From assembly GCF_000773975.1 (NCBI RefSeq), contig NZ_JRUQ01000014.1:1-56909 (forward strand): a stretch of 56,909 nucleotides of DNA, given 5' to 3'. The notes beneath the pieces are model-generated. The model worked only from the letters and a program-made list of their open reading frames with translations, searched no databases and was not told the origin of the DNA. Numbering within the stretch: the stretch's first letter is position 1; each line of letters starts with the position of its first letter. Positions 1-7,888 of the stretch are shown piece by piece. The position numbers and the translations under genes were made by a program. This DNA is from Erwinia typographi (GTDB lineage: Bacteria; Pseudomonadota; Gammaproteobacteria; Enterobacterales; Enterobacteriaceae).

Positions 1-150
1 GGATTTGCGGTGCTGATGAAAGGTTTAGTGGTATGGTTCCATTTAAAATACATCTGGTGCGGCGACCGGTTGCATTTTCTGACGCCCAGGCCGGCACGCA
101 TGCAACGAAATCGCTGTCGGACAGGCTGCATGAAATGGAGGAAAAGCAAT
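1..150 (+). pseudogene. IS91-family transposase, decayed C-terminal remnant
   Basis: The first reading frame opens with GFAVLMKG and continues with a Cys-Gly-Asp-Arg-Leu stretch. After one frameshift near base 75 it continues as ATKSLSDRLHEMEEK and a stop. This matches, piece by piece, the tail of the intact IS91-type transposase at 52295-53518 (GFAVLMKAF, then ATKMLSDRLHRMAKK). The copies have the same orientation but have diverged at the DNA level, so this is an old relative and not a recent duplicate. Its 5' part lies outside the window. The match is direct from sequence; family assignment follows from the intact copy. Confidence 0.75.
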
Positions 151-621
151 GACTACCGATGCCGGTTCTGGATCAGTGCGACTTAAAATGTATCTCGGGT
201 TTGAGATACGGAAAAAATGGCATTTTCATACATATACTTACGCTGAGCAGTGTCATAAAAGCGATGTGCCGCGCTGATATTCATGTTCAGGCGCTATTCT
301 GTCTCTTAACCATGAACTATGTCGATGACAGCATTAATCGTTCTGGCAATACCCCTTACGGTTGGCAGAGCCGTGTCGGCGACTGTGTAAAAACTCACCC
401 AGAAGCATATATGGGAAATGGACAATATGAACAATAAACCATAACACTGGGCTTAGATAAATATAAAAGTTGACATGAAAGTATTACATTACACGCACAG
501 TGAAATTACAATAAATACAGTTAATTAAAGCCCTGTAACACTGAAGATTTCAACAATTTCTTGCCATAAGCAATTACCATACTCCAACTAGACGAGGTGA
601 CGGAATTTTCATGTTTCAAAT
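151..621. other. no supported gene; spacer after the IS91 remnant
   Basis: An open frame crosses this stretch at 159-437 but starts inside the transposase remnant, lacks a convincing ribosome binding site and resembles nothing recognised. The DNA becomes AT-rich after 430. I see no clear promoter or terminator. Confidence 0.4.
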
Positions 622-1056
622 TCAATCACTCTCCGGACAGCTGATCCCGCAGACAGGGCACCATGCCTTACCTTTACCCTTATATACAACATTAACTTTC
701 TGCCCGTTTTTCAGGCAAAGCTTACAGAGAACTGCATTTGAATCTTTCGCTTTATCACCCAGTACGTTCAGGCTGCCAGCTTCACGCTCATATACAGCAC
801 CGCCGATGATATTACACCCTCGCTTAAACTCTGACATAACACGTTCTAACTTTATCAGTTTACCTTCGGCATGTTCCAGGCACCTTTTATTTTCACTGAC
901 AGCTTTAATTAACTCAACACTTTGACACTGCAACTTCAATATAATATTGATAAATTCAGACTGCATGCTTGACAATTCCACGTTATCAGCCGAAACATCC
1001 CCCGCCCTGGCAGGTCCTGACGCCAGGAATATGGACTGCAAATCTCTGTTTTCCAT
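622..1056 (-). CDS. hypothetical protein with C-terminal Cys-rich zinc-ribbon-like tail
   Basis: This 144-aa protein is not a family I recognise. Its middle part is Glu/Lys/Leu-rich and probably helical or coiled. The last 35 residues carry CKLC and CPVCGISC, four to five cysteines spaced like a zinc ribbon. The ATG at 1056 is chosen because a good ribosome binding site (AAGGGTGAG) lies about 8 bases upstream; an ATG five codons earlier lacks one. It lies beyond the downstream end of the T6SS cluster on the same strand, separated by about 350 bases, so it is probably its own transcript. A metal- or nucleic-acid-binding role is only inference. Confidence 0.6.
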   Translation of the reverse strand: MENRDLQSIFLASGPARAGDVSADNVELSSMQSEFINIILKLQCQSVELIKAVSENKRCLEHAEGKLIKLERVMSEFKRGCNIIGGAVYEREAGSLNVLGDKAKDSNAVLCKLCLKNGQKVNVVYKGKGKAWCPVCGISCPESD

Positions 1057-1408
1057 TTTCTCACCCTTCATTTATAAAAAAGAATTAGTGATATTTAATG
1101 AGGATACGACACCACCTCATGCCTGTAACAACCCTCATATAAAGAACTAAACCTAAATTGACTTACAAACGTTTACTGATGCCTTTCACACCGTGAAAAA
1201 ACTTTCAGTTCGTGATATGACAGGTGGCACAGAAAATATGCCCTGCAACCAGCCAACACGTCGCTGTCCTGATAAAAAAAGTGTAACGTCAGCAAACACT
1301 CAGAAGGGTTTTATACAAATAAAGCAGGCGTTTGCAGCATCAACAGCGCAGCAACAAGGATGACTGTTTTTGTTCCTTCCTGGACTGTGTGACTGGGGGC
1401 CACTCGCC
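1057..1408. other. intergenic, no gene seen
   Basis: This stretch is between the last T6SS-linked gene and the zinc-ribbon protein. It contains several stops in all frames and no recognisable RNA gene. I could not find a clear intrinsic terminator for the long leftward T6SS transcript here. Confidence 0.4.
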
Positions 1409-1669
1409 TTACGACTTTTGATGCTGCCCCATACGCTTAAGAGTTACTGACGCAGCCCGACTGATGGCCACCAGACTCGGCTTCTCAGGTATGGGGGCGG
1501 CAGGGAGCCTGGTCTGGCAGTAACGGCGCCGGTTACATATCCACGCACGCTGGGCAGGGCTCAGCCCGGATTGCATCATCACATCCAGCCAGCGAGCAGA
1601 GGCCCGGCGCCAGAGTCCGGCATTCTCCAGCATCTGTGCTGTTCCGTCACAGACATAACCTGCGTCCAT
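1409..1669 (-). CDS. PerC/ANR-like small regulator (second copy in cluster)
   Basis: An 86-aa protein with the pattern LExAGLWRRASARWL followed by a Met-Gln, QRxW and RRRYC arrangement. This is the helix-rich signature of PerC-like and ANR-like small regulators of enterobacteria. The same motif occurs in the 81-aa protein at 4883-5128, so the cluster carries two paralogues. The ATG at 1669 is preferred because AAGGAAGAG lies directly upstream; a TTG at 1729 could give 106 aa. It is the last gene of the leftward T6SS transcript, about 70 bases after the small exported protein. By family analogy it may control transcription, possibly of the T6SS, but the target is unknown. Confidence 0.6.
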   Translation of the reverse strand: MDAGYVCDGTAQMLENAGLWRRASARWLDVMMQSGLSPAQRAWICNRRRYCQTRLPAAPIPEKPSLVAISRAASVTLKRMGQHQKS

Positions 1670-1738
1670 CTCTTCCTTTCCCTTACCCGTTTCTGGTACC
1701 TGGTCTTCCCTTATCTCTGTGCTGCGCAAACCTGTGAC

Positions 1739-2017
1739 TCACTCCGCGTCTCTTTCAAGAACCAGCGCGGTTCCACGCCAGTGACTCGAGTCCCCCGCCT
1801 GACTCAGCGAAGTGATATAAATATACTCGCCGTTTTTCTTCCCGGCTTCAGCCTTCAGCGCATTCACCGCGTGAGACTTACCGCCACGCACGCCAAAAAT
1901 AGAGATGCGGTCTTTTATGGTATAACCCGCAAGATTTGCATCCGACACCACGTCCACCGCCAGCGCTGAGCCGGACAGCAACAGTGAGAGCGCCAGGGCG
2001 GCTGTGATTTTCTTCAT
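1739..2017 (-). CDS. small exported protein, distantly DUF1471/BhsA-like
   Basis: A 92-aa protein with a clear Sec signal peptide (MKKITAALALSLLLSGSALA). The mature part is about 70 residues and ends with a YIYITSL segment and RGTALVLE. That ending resembles the YdgH/BhsA/McbA (DUF1471) fold, in which 'YxITS' and 'GTAxxY' strands recur; the match is weak. The start has GGAAG about 6 bases upstream. It sits between the carbonic anhydrase and the PerC/ANR-like gene in the T6SS accessory tail, so a periplasmic role linked to the envelope is plausible but not shown. Confidence 0.55.
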   Translation of the reverse strand: MKKITAALALSLLLSGSALAVDVVSDANLAGYTIKDRISIFGVRGGKSHAVNALKAEAGKKNGEYIYITSLSQAGDSSHWRGTALVLERDAE

Positions 2018-2187
2018 TTTTTACTTCCCTTTACTGTTCAGTTTACAGGACGCTGACTCTCTGTCAGCATCCTGAGTTATACCGGGCTGCGACTAAACGA
2101 AAAGGCAACCCGCCGCAGTTTTTCCCCCCAGCCGGGCAGGATGACGGAGTATATCCGGAGCACCCCGCGCGGCTGCAGGACGTGGCG

Positions 2188-2925
2188 TTACAAAAAATCA
2201 ACCTGTCCGTCATTCAGTGCATACATACAACCGGTGATTTTAATCTTTCCTTCATCCTCAAGTTTCTTCAGTACCGGACTCTGGCTACGGATGTTATCCA
2301 CCGTAAGCGCCACGTTCATACGTGCAACAGCATCCACAAACTCAGGGTTACTGCCCTTACGTGCGCCGTCATATTCCGTTTTCGCAATTGCCGGACGAAT
2401 GTGCTTAAGCAGCCCCGTCAGGTTGCCAAGCTCAGCACCGTCTATCGCGCCGGCTACGGCCCCACAGGCCGTATGCCCCATCACCAGCACCAGCTTCGCG
2501 CCGGCAACCGCACAGGCAAACTCCATGCTGCCCAGGATGTCACTGTTGCTGATGTTCCCCGCCACGCGGGCGTTAAAGGTTTCACCGATGCCTGCATCCA
2601 GCACGATTTCCGCCGGCGCACGGGAGTCAATGCAGCTCAGGATGACCGCAGCCGGAAACTGACCTGCGGCACTGCTGCGCTTCTGAGCCAGATAGTCATG
2701 TGGTGCCGGGCGCCCCTCACGAAAACGCAGGTTACCTTCCTTAAAATGCGCAATCACGTCATCCGGCGTCATCCGGTCACGGTCGGCCTGAGTCAGGCTC
2801 GCACCAAAGGAAAGGGACGGCAGCGTCAGGCCTCCCACGCCGGTCACAGCAAGCGCGGAAAGCGCCAGGGTTTTCTGCAGCAGGCCGCGGCGGGTGGTGT
2901 GACAACAGGCGTCGTTCTGTTTCAT
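2188..2925 (-). CDS. beta-class carbonic anhydrase with Tat signal peptide
   Basis: This 245-aa enzyme interconverts CO2 and bicarbonate. The N-terminus has a twin-arginine signal (TTRRGLLQ, then a hydrophobic stretch ending near residue 41), so it is predicted to be exported folded to the periplasm. The zinc ligands and catalytic dyad of beta carbonic anhydrases are present: Cys98, Asp100 and Arg102 in SCIDSR, and His151 and Cys154 in GHTAC. The ATG at 2925 is chosen because GAGG sits 6 bases upstream; an in-frame ATG four codons earlier is less well placed. It is part of the leftward T6SS accessory tail, downstream of a small zinc-ribbon gene. Why a periplasmic carbonic anhydrase should sit with a T6SS is unknown. 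Confidence 0.9.
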   Translation of the reverse strand: MKQNDACCHTTRRGLLQKTLALSALAVTGVGGLTLPSLSFGASLTQADRDRMTPDDVIAHFKEGNLRFREGRPAPHDYLAQKRSSAAGQFPAAVILSCIDSRAPAEIVLDAGIGETFNARVAGNISNSDILGSMEFACAVAGAKLVLVMGHTACGAVAGAIDGAELGNLTGLLKHIRPAIAKTEYDGARKGSNPEFVDAVARMNVALTVDNIRSQSPVLKKLEDEGKIKITGCMYALNDGQVDFL

Positions 2926-3032
2926 GGTAAACCTCATTGTGGTTTCAGATGGAATGCCGGGCACAGCCCTGAATGGCGTCATGCCTGTCAGGTCTGTGCA
3001 CAGCGGTGCGCTGCCGGGAGGCAGCAGGAGCA

Positions 3033-3242
3033 TCACTCACAACAGCGGTGATGCCGGGTTCTTTCGTATTTCGCGTAATCTTCACCGCAGGCGGCACAAC
3101 AGAACGCCGTGCCACTGAAGACCGGCAGGTCATGACACCAGAGGCAACGGCCATCCGGACTGGTCAGTGAAGGTTTCCTGGCCGCAAAGGCAGCCCGAAG
3201 GAGAATGTCCTCACACGCCTGTGCTTCGTCAGCAGAGTCCAT
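3033..3242 (-). CDS. small zinc-ribbon protein, TraR/DksA- or DUF2116-like
   Basis: A 69-aa protein opening MDSADEAQ and carrying two Cys pairs, CLWC and CCAAC, about 15 residues apart. This is the layout of a four-cysteine zinc finger. Short phage and plasmid TraR/DksA-like proteins have a similar acidic N-terminus and zinc motif, but the match is loose. The start at 3242 has a strong AGGAGG 6 bases upstream; an upstream in-frame ATG at 3281 has none. It overlaps the end of the preceding 56-aa gene by 14 bases, showing coupled translation. If TraR-like it would bind RNA polymerase; that is inference. Confidence 0.6.
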   Translation of the reverse strand: MDSADEAQACEDILLRAAFAARKPSLTSPDGRCLWCHDLPVFSGTAFCCAACGEDYAKYERTRHHRCCE

Positions 3243-3399
3243 TACTGCCCTCCTGATTTTTACAGGACTGGCAAACGCCATGAAGGCAAGTCTGCCGATC
3301 TGCCGGACCGCAGTGCTGCGCCATGTAACGTATCTCCCGCAGCGTCCGGCGCGAACGGCGGATCGGGTACCCCGTACCGTGACGACGCTTATAAGCCAT
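3229..3399 (-). CDS. small basic Cys/His protein, 56 aa
   Basis: Below the usual gene-finder size limit but well supported. The ATG at 3399 has GGGAGG about 5 bases upstream, overlaps the stop of the VasL-domain gene by 11 bases, and its own stop lies inside the next gene. The first 25 residues are very basic (MAYKRRHGTGY, then many Arg). The C-terminal half has Cys30, Cys38, His40, Cys43 and Cys46, a possible small metal site. I do not recognise a family. The compact overlapping arrangement suggests it is co-translated with both neighbours. Confidence 0.6.
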   Translation of the reverse strand: MAYKRRHGTGYPIRRSRRTLREIRYMAQHCGPADRQTCLHGVCQSCKNQEGSNGLC

Positions 3400-4786
3400 C
3401 CTGACCTCCCTTTGCGGACGGCACCTGCGGGGGAACGGTCGCTTCCGGATACGCTGTCGCCATCTGTGCCAGCAACGCATAGCGCGCCTGCAGCTGCGCC
3501 AGGTGACGTTCTGCCTGCGTACGTAACGCGGCAGCAGAGGCTGAGGGACCCGGATGCTGCGCCAGCCGGCGAAGGTACTCTTCAGCCGGCACCGTCCGGC
3601 TGAGAGCCTGCGTGATGGCAAAAACCTGGGTCTTGAGTTCACTCACAGTCATGTACTCTCCTTTCTTCGGGTCAAGACCGTTCAGCCTGTCCGCCAGCGC
3701 CTGCAGCTGCGTCATACCCTGCTGCCAGCCATTAATATCCTCAGGGGGCAGCGCGGCCGCATTCAGGGTCTGCGTCCAGCGACGGTCAAGGGCGGCGGTT
3801 TCCGGCGTGGCCGGCCACAGGGCCTGTGCCTGACGGACCAGCGCGCCGGCGTACGCCTGGGACCAGACCGGTGACAGCGCGGCAAGCCGGTCCATCTGCG
3901 CCCGGGCCCGCGAAAACCAGACGTCACGCATGTGACTGTCCGGCAGACCTTTCTGTCGCAGGGACTGCAGTTCACTGTCAGTCAACGATGCCGGCAGTTG
4001 CGCCAGTGGGGCCATCAGGCGCCCCTCAGCACGGTCCGTACGGGGATGTGTTGCCCACAGCACCAGGGTCAGCGTCACGACCGTTACCAGCACGCCGGCA
4101 AGAAAAGGCTTCAATACCGGCATCACGGGTTGCCGGGGAGGTGAAGTGACAGCGGTATCCCGCAGCAGCGCGGGGCGCCGGCCGGATATCGGGGTTTCCG
4201 GGGCTGCGGAGGCCTTATCACGCTGCAGGAGCGCTGCGTCAGCCGGGGTGGCGGACACATCCGCTACGGCTTCCAGTCGCACAGCGGCGAGGTGAACCAG
4301 CTCCCGGAGGGGAAGAAGTCCGGCCTGATGCTGAAGCTCCAGCCGGCGCAGGGCATCCCCCAGGGTATCCAGGTGACCTTCCGCCTGATACAGCGCGGGC
4401 AGATCTGCATAACCCGGCGTCAGAGTACGCAGATGCTGCTGCAACCGGCGGCTGAGCGCCCCCAGAACCGACATGCGTGCATGCGCCTGTAGCGGCCACA
4501 GCGCCGGCCAGTGACGGTTAATCAGCGATGAGAGCAGCGCCAGCCCCTCATTCATGCCTGTCAGCCCGCCGCGCTGCGTGCGCGCCAGGGTATACCACGC
4601 CGCCGTCTGCAGGTCCGCGCCGTTATGGCGGAACAGGCTGAGGCAGCGCGTTTCGGCCAGCAGCCAGTTCACGTCCGGTCGCGCCGGGTGTGCCAGTTTA
4701 TTCATCTCACCGCACAGGGCGGTATAGTCAGGCAGCGTCCGCGGGTCACCGCCGGGGCGCAGGAAGCGTCCGGATAAAGTCATCAT
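3389..4786 (-). CDS. VasL-domain T6SS accessory protein (TssA-like, TagA type)
   Basis: 465 aa. The N-terminal third is an ImpA_N-like region with the motif AWYTLARTQRGG and MNEGLALL, shared with TssA proteins. One membrane segment lies near residues 225-245 (ending VLWATHP). The remainder is an alpha-helical VasL-type C-terminal region with NGWQQGM and LQALADRLNGL. Proteins of this layout include TagA, which in E. coli docks at the far end of the growing sheath; VasL/TssA-like proteins also cap sheaths elsewhere. It is paralogous to the shorter protein at 5125-6240. The start is the first of two consecutive ATGs. Confidence 0.8.
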   Translation of the reverse strand: MMTLSGRFLRPGGDPRTLPDYTALCGEMNKLAHPARPDVNWLLAETRCLSLFRHNGADLQTAAWYTLARTQRGGLTGMNEGLALLSSLINRHWPALWPLQAHARMSVLGALSRRLQQHLRTLTPGYADLPALYQAEGHLDTLGDALRRLELQHQAGLLPLRELVHLAAVRLEAVADVSATPADAALLQRDKASAAPETPISGRRPALLRDTAVTSPPRQPVMPVLKPFLAGVLVTVVTLTLVLWATHPRTDRAEGRLMAPLAQLPASLTDSELQSLRQKGLPDSHMRDVWFSRARAQMDRLAALSPVWSQAYAGALVRQAQALWPATPETAALDRRWTQTLNAAALPPEDINGWQQGMTQLQALADRLNGLDPKKGEYMTVSELKTQVFAITQALSRTVPAEEYLRRLAQHPGPSASAAALRTQAERHLAQLQARYALLAQMATAYPEATVPPQVPSAKGGQDGL

Positions 4787-4882
4787 GCAGTCTCACGAAT
4801 ACGTTGGTCAGAAATCAGAAAGAAAAAACCGGGGCAGACATAGCGACGCTCAGGCCAGGGGAGCGTCACGCTGGCGCAGTCA

Positions 4883-5128
4883 TCACGACCGCTCAACACA
4901 GGCCGGCCGCGCCCGGCACTTACTACAGCGGTGGCGCTGGCGGCAGGCCAGGCAGGCACGCCGCAGGGACACCCACTCCCGCTGACCGTGCGTCATGTCC
5001 CTTTGCATCAGTACCGTCAGCCAGCGGGCAGAAGCCCTGCGCCACAACCCTGCGGCTTCCAGTCGCTCCGCCTCCTCATCGGATACGCGGACCGGCTGTA
5101 TCCGGTTAGTCACTCTGACGCAGGTCAT
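4883..5128 (-). CDS. PerC/ANR-like small regulator (first copy)
   Basis: An 81-aa protein with LEAAGLWRRASARWL, then QREWVSLRRAC, the helix-turn pattern of PerC/ANR-like small regulators. The C-terminus is Arg/Cys-rich (CxxCRQRHRCSKC). The ATG overlaps the stop of the upstream VasL-domain gene as ATGA, so the two are translationally coupled. It resembles the 1409-1669 protein across about 35 residues, including the identical core GLWRRASARWL. The Cys cluster is absent from that paralogue and may bind metal. A regulatory role is inferred from the family only. Confidence 0.6.
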   Translation of the reverse strand: MTCVRVTNRIQPVRVSDEEAERLEAAGLWRRASARWLTVLMQRDMTHGQREWVSLRRACLACRQRHRCSKCRARPACVERS

Positions 5129-6240
5129 CGTCCACCGCCCGTCCTGCGGAGTGGTGCCGTAGTCAGCCGGGTACCATACACAGCCTTATCCGGCACGGGC
5201 AGGGCCTTCACCCGGGGGCGGATTTCCGGCGGCGCAACGCGGTACAGTGACTGCAGCGCCGCGTACACGGGCAGTCGCATCTCATCCGCTGAAGGGGCCT
5301 TTCCCTGTGACGCTTCCGGCGCATTCAGGCGGACAGACAACGCCTGCAGCGGGGCCAGCCCCTGCTGCCAGCCGGCCACCACCGTATCCGGAGAATCAGG
5401 CCAGAGCACCTCAACAGGACGGGAATCAGGGGAAACGGTGCCATCTGATACACCGTTAACCAGATACATCCAGCCATCATTATCTTCCGGCCAGGACGGA
5501 GCGGTCTGTGCGGGAGTATCCGGCCAGACAGGTGAACCGGGAGCCAGGGATATACCCCGCAGGGTGCTGGCCCCCCACAGGACCAGTGCCCCGCTCATCA
5601 GCATCAACAGCCCGGCCCCCGGGCGCGGGCGCATCCGGACCAGCCAGCGCCTGGCCGCCGCCACACGCACCGCGCGCCGGTCGGGTTCACTGCGGGAAGG
5701 TGCTGACCATCTGACGGCCCTCCGGGGCGTCACCCCGCACAATGTCTGCAGCGTGTGACGCAGGGGGGCAAAAGGCCCGGCAGCCTGCTGATGCATACGG
5801 CGCAGCAGCAGACCATCCAGGGCAGCGGCATGCCAGCCGGCCCGGTGCAGTAATGGCCGGACACTCATGCAGGGCTCGTTCCCGCTCAGGGCACGCTGCA
5901 GCTGAGAAACCAGTGACGTCAGCACCGCCAGTTTCGCCGTGAGCGACACCGGCTGACAGATGTCCCACTGGCAGGCCAGCAGCACCTTCAGCATTACCAG
6001 TCCCTCATTCATACCGGCTGGCCCGGCAAGGTGCGTGCGGGCCAGCGTGTACCAGGCCGTCACCTGCAGGTCAGGTTCGCCGTGGGCAAGCAGGCTCACG
6101 CTGAGCGAGCTGACGCGGGACCAGTCCGGCTGCGGGCCGTGAGAATGAGACAGCTTTGTTATTTCATGCTGCAGGGCAGCATAATCCGCGAGCCGGCGCG
6201 GGTCTGCACCGGACTGTGGCATGAGGCCATGTCGTGTCAT
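5125..6240 (-). CDS. VasL/ImpA_N-like T6SS accessory protein, short paralogue
   Basis: 371 aa. The N-terminal half matches the 465-aa VasL-domain protein closely: SGADPRRLADYAAL, AWYTLARTHL and GMNEGLVML. A single membrane helix lies near residues 210-230 (LMSGALVLWG). The C-terminus keeps the GWQQGLAPLQALSVRLN motif, then a short helical tail ending with basic residues, so it is about 95 residues shorter than the paralogue. It begins the VasL plus PerC-like pair and is followed by the PerC-like gene with a 4-base overlap. Likely membrane-tethered and sheath-associated, by analogy with TagA. Confidence 0.75.
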   Translation of the reverse strand: MTRHGLMPQSGADPRRLADYAALQHEITKLSHSHGPQPDWSRVSSLSVSLLAHGEPDLQVTAWYTLARTHLAGPAGMNEGLVMLKVLLACQWDICQPVSLTAKLAVLTSLVSQLQRALSGNEPCMSVRPLLHRAGWHAAALDGLLLRRMHQQAAGPFAPLRHTLQTLCGVTPRRAVRWSAPSRSEPDRRAVRVAAARRWLVRMRPRPGAGLLMLMSGALVLWGASTLRGISLAPGSPVWPDTPAQTAPSWPEDNDGWMYLVNGVSDGTVSPDSRPVEVLWPDSPDTVVAGWQQGLAPLQALSVRLNAPEASQGKAPSADEMRLPVYAALQSLYRVAPPEIRPRVKALPVPDKAVYGTRLTTAPLRRTGGGR

Positions 6241-6398
6241 CAGAAATGTCCATCAGGTATAAGGGGTAAAGATCAGGCAGAGAAAAAGGCGGCCGGAAAG
6301 GAAAGCCAGGAAATGCCCGACTTATCAGTCGCAATATATGGGGGAATAAGTTGCGCCGGTAGTCGGCTCTCCCGCCGGCCGTTATCCCCTGATGTCTC

Positions 6399-6868
6399 TT
6401 AAGGCAGCAGGGGCGCAATCACCGTAAAAAAAGCTTCTTCATCGAGCGTCTGTCGCTGGCCACAAGTAAGGTTAGCAGGCGTGTACGTCCAGTACTGGCT
6501 TTCAGCAGTGCGCATAAACAACCGGCACAGCGCCCGCACCTCTCCGGTGATAACAAGGGTCACGTCCACACATCCCGTCACGCCCTGGCCGTATAAAAAC
6601 GCCGGGGTGAATTTCACCACCCGGTTCTCATAATGAAGTTCAAAACAGGGCACCGTGAACGCGGTGTTGCTGATAAGCATTTCGTCAGGGTGCAGTAACC
6701 GTCACTTACCTGTACCTCCATTCCGGCAAGCCAGGTCACCGTGGTATCCTGCAACTGCATTATTCGCTGGCAGAATGCCGCCATATCTGCCGCCGCCCTG
6801 GAATCAAAGGAAGTACCGCCGGGCTTCAGGCTCTTTAATTTTTTCAGAAAAAGGGCTTTTGCTGACAT
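6399..6868 (-). pseudogene. T6SS-linked hypothetical gene split by a frameshift
   Basis: Two frames meet here. The first runs from 6868 (RBS AGAGGGAAAG) for about 56 residues to VSDGY. The natural continuation, LHPDEMLISNTAF to a stop at 6399, lies in another frame. Restoring one base near 6693-6697 gives a single protein of about 155 residues reading through SDGYLHPDEML. So either a one-base deletion has broken the gene or the assembly has an error. It begins 22 bases after tssE in the same operon. I do not recognise the family; the protein looks soluble. Confidence 0.65.
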
Positions 6869-6890
6869 GCTTTCCCTCTACGAAGTAAGG

Positions 6891-7343
6891 TCAGAAGTGA
6901 GGACCGGCGTCAGGATACTGCCGTTTAAAATGGCGAAGAAGCACGCGCCCTTCGGGCATAAATTCCGTGCCGTAGCGCACCAGACCAATCCCTTTAAGCT
7001 CAGCATCAATTGCATAGCGCAGTTCGCCCGGGATGTCCTGTTCAAGAAGCACCACGTCAATTTTCTTCAGCCGCGGTTCGTATCTGAGCAGCACGCCCGA
7101 CAGGATCCCCATCAGTTCATGGGCGGTCCCCGGCATACCCTGCAGGAGCCGGGTCATATCCGGCAGACCATAATCCGGGAGATGCGCCAGCGTACCGGCG
7201 CGACAGTTAAGAATGCGCTGTATATTGTCGAGAACGGACAGGATCACCTGGTTCTCTTCATTTACCTGCTGCAGCGCCAGCCCTCCGGAAAAGTGGCCGG
7301 TCAGTATTTCATACAGCGAAGGCGTGTTATGTCCACGGGGCAT
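6891..7343 (-). CDS. tssE: TssE, T6SS baseplate subunit (gp25-like)
   Basis: 150 aa, typical for TssE. It contains the gp25-like features: an N-terminal SLYEIL segment, a central LPDYGLPDM stretch that is near-invariant in TssE, and the late EPRLKKIDV motif. TssE joins TssF, G and K in the cytoplasmic baseplate wedge from which the sheath is built. Start and stop of the upstream tssJ overlap by one base (TGATG). Confidence 0.93.
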   Translation of the reverse strand: MPRGHNTPSLYEILTGHFSGGLALQQVNEENQVILSVLDNIQRILNCRAGTLAHLPDYGLPDMTRLLQGMPGTAHELMGILSGVLLRYEPRLKKIDVVLLEQDIPGELRYAIDAELKGIGLVRYGTEFMPEGRVLLRHFKRQYPDAGPHF

Positions 7344-7888
7344 CAGTTGTCCTTAAGCGGCTGCAGCGTCAGATGATTGTCACCGGCTTCCAGAATGCGG
7401 GGTTTATCCGGTTCCAGCTCGTTACGCCTGATGACCCGCTTCCAGGTGTTACTGACCATATCCGGATGCCGGAACAGCCCCACCACCGCCACAAACTGCG
7501 CGCCGGTCTCCATCGGCATGTTGAGGCTGGCATCCCCGCCAGGCTTCACCACCACATCACGGCTGACCAGCAAATCAGCCTTCAGAAGGGTGTCGCCATC
7601 CTTCAGCAACTGCGGGTAAACCGTTTTGTCGAAGGTTTTACGGTCTTTCAGTTGCCAGACACGAATAACCACCGGCTCAGACAGCGGGTTACTTTCTCGG
7701 GAGTCGGTGTTCAGCGCTTCCCGCGCCGTAAAGTCCAGATGCAGAACCTTAATCTTTTTGTAAAATATGGCGCTGAGGGCCGATTCGGTACCGTCGGTGA
7801 CGTCCTGCGTCACCCCGCAGCCAACCAGACTGACGGTCAGCAGCGGCAACAGCCAGCAGGCGGTTTTAGTCAAACTTGTACGTAACAC
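7343..7888 (-). CDS. tssJ: TssJ, T6SS outer-membrane lipoprotein
   Basis: 181 aa with a lipoprotein signal peptide ending in LVGC, lipid-anchored at Cys24. The mature domain has the TssJ beta-sandwich pattern: VIRVWQLKD, FDKTVYPQLL and a late VGLFRHPD. TssJ holds the periplasmic end of TssM at the outer membrane within the TssJLM complex. It overlaps the end of tssG by 23 bases, so it is part of the same transcript. Confidence 0.93.
   Translation of the reverse strand: MLRTSLTKTACWLLPLLTVSLVGCGVTQDVTDGTESALSAIFYKKIKVLHLDFTAREALNTDSRESNPLSEPVVIRVWQLKDRKTFDKTVYPQLLKDGDTLLKADLLVSRDVVVKPGGDASLNMPMETGAQFVAVVGLFRHPDMVSNTWKRVIRRNELEPDKPRILEAGDNHLTLQPLKDN

Noticed and set aside
159..437. 92-codon frame after the IS91 remnant
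   Set aside because: Begins within remnant sequence and has no ribosome site or recognisable protein pattern.
471..500. TTGACA as a -35 promoter box
   Set aside because: No -10 hexamer at 16-18 bases, and no gene starts downstream on that strand.
2182..3051. 289-codon rightward frame over the carbonic anhydrase
   Set aside because: Antisense to an enzyme with all zinc ligands and a Tat signal.
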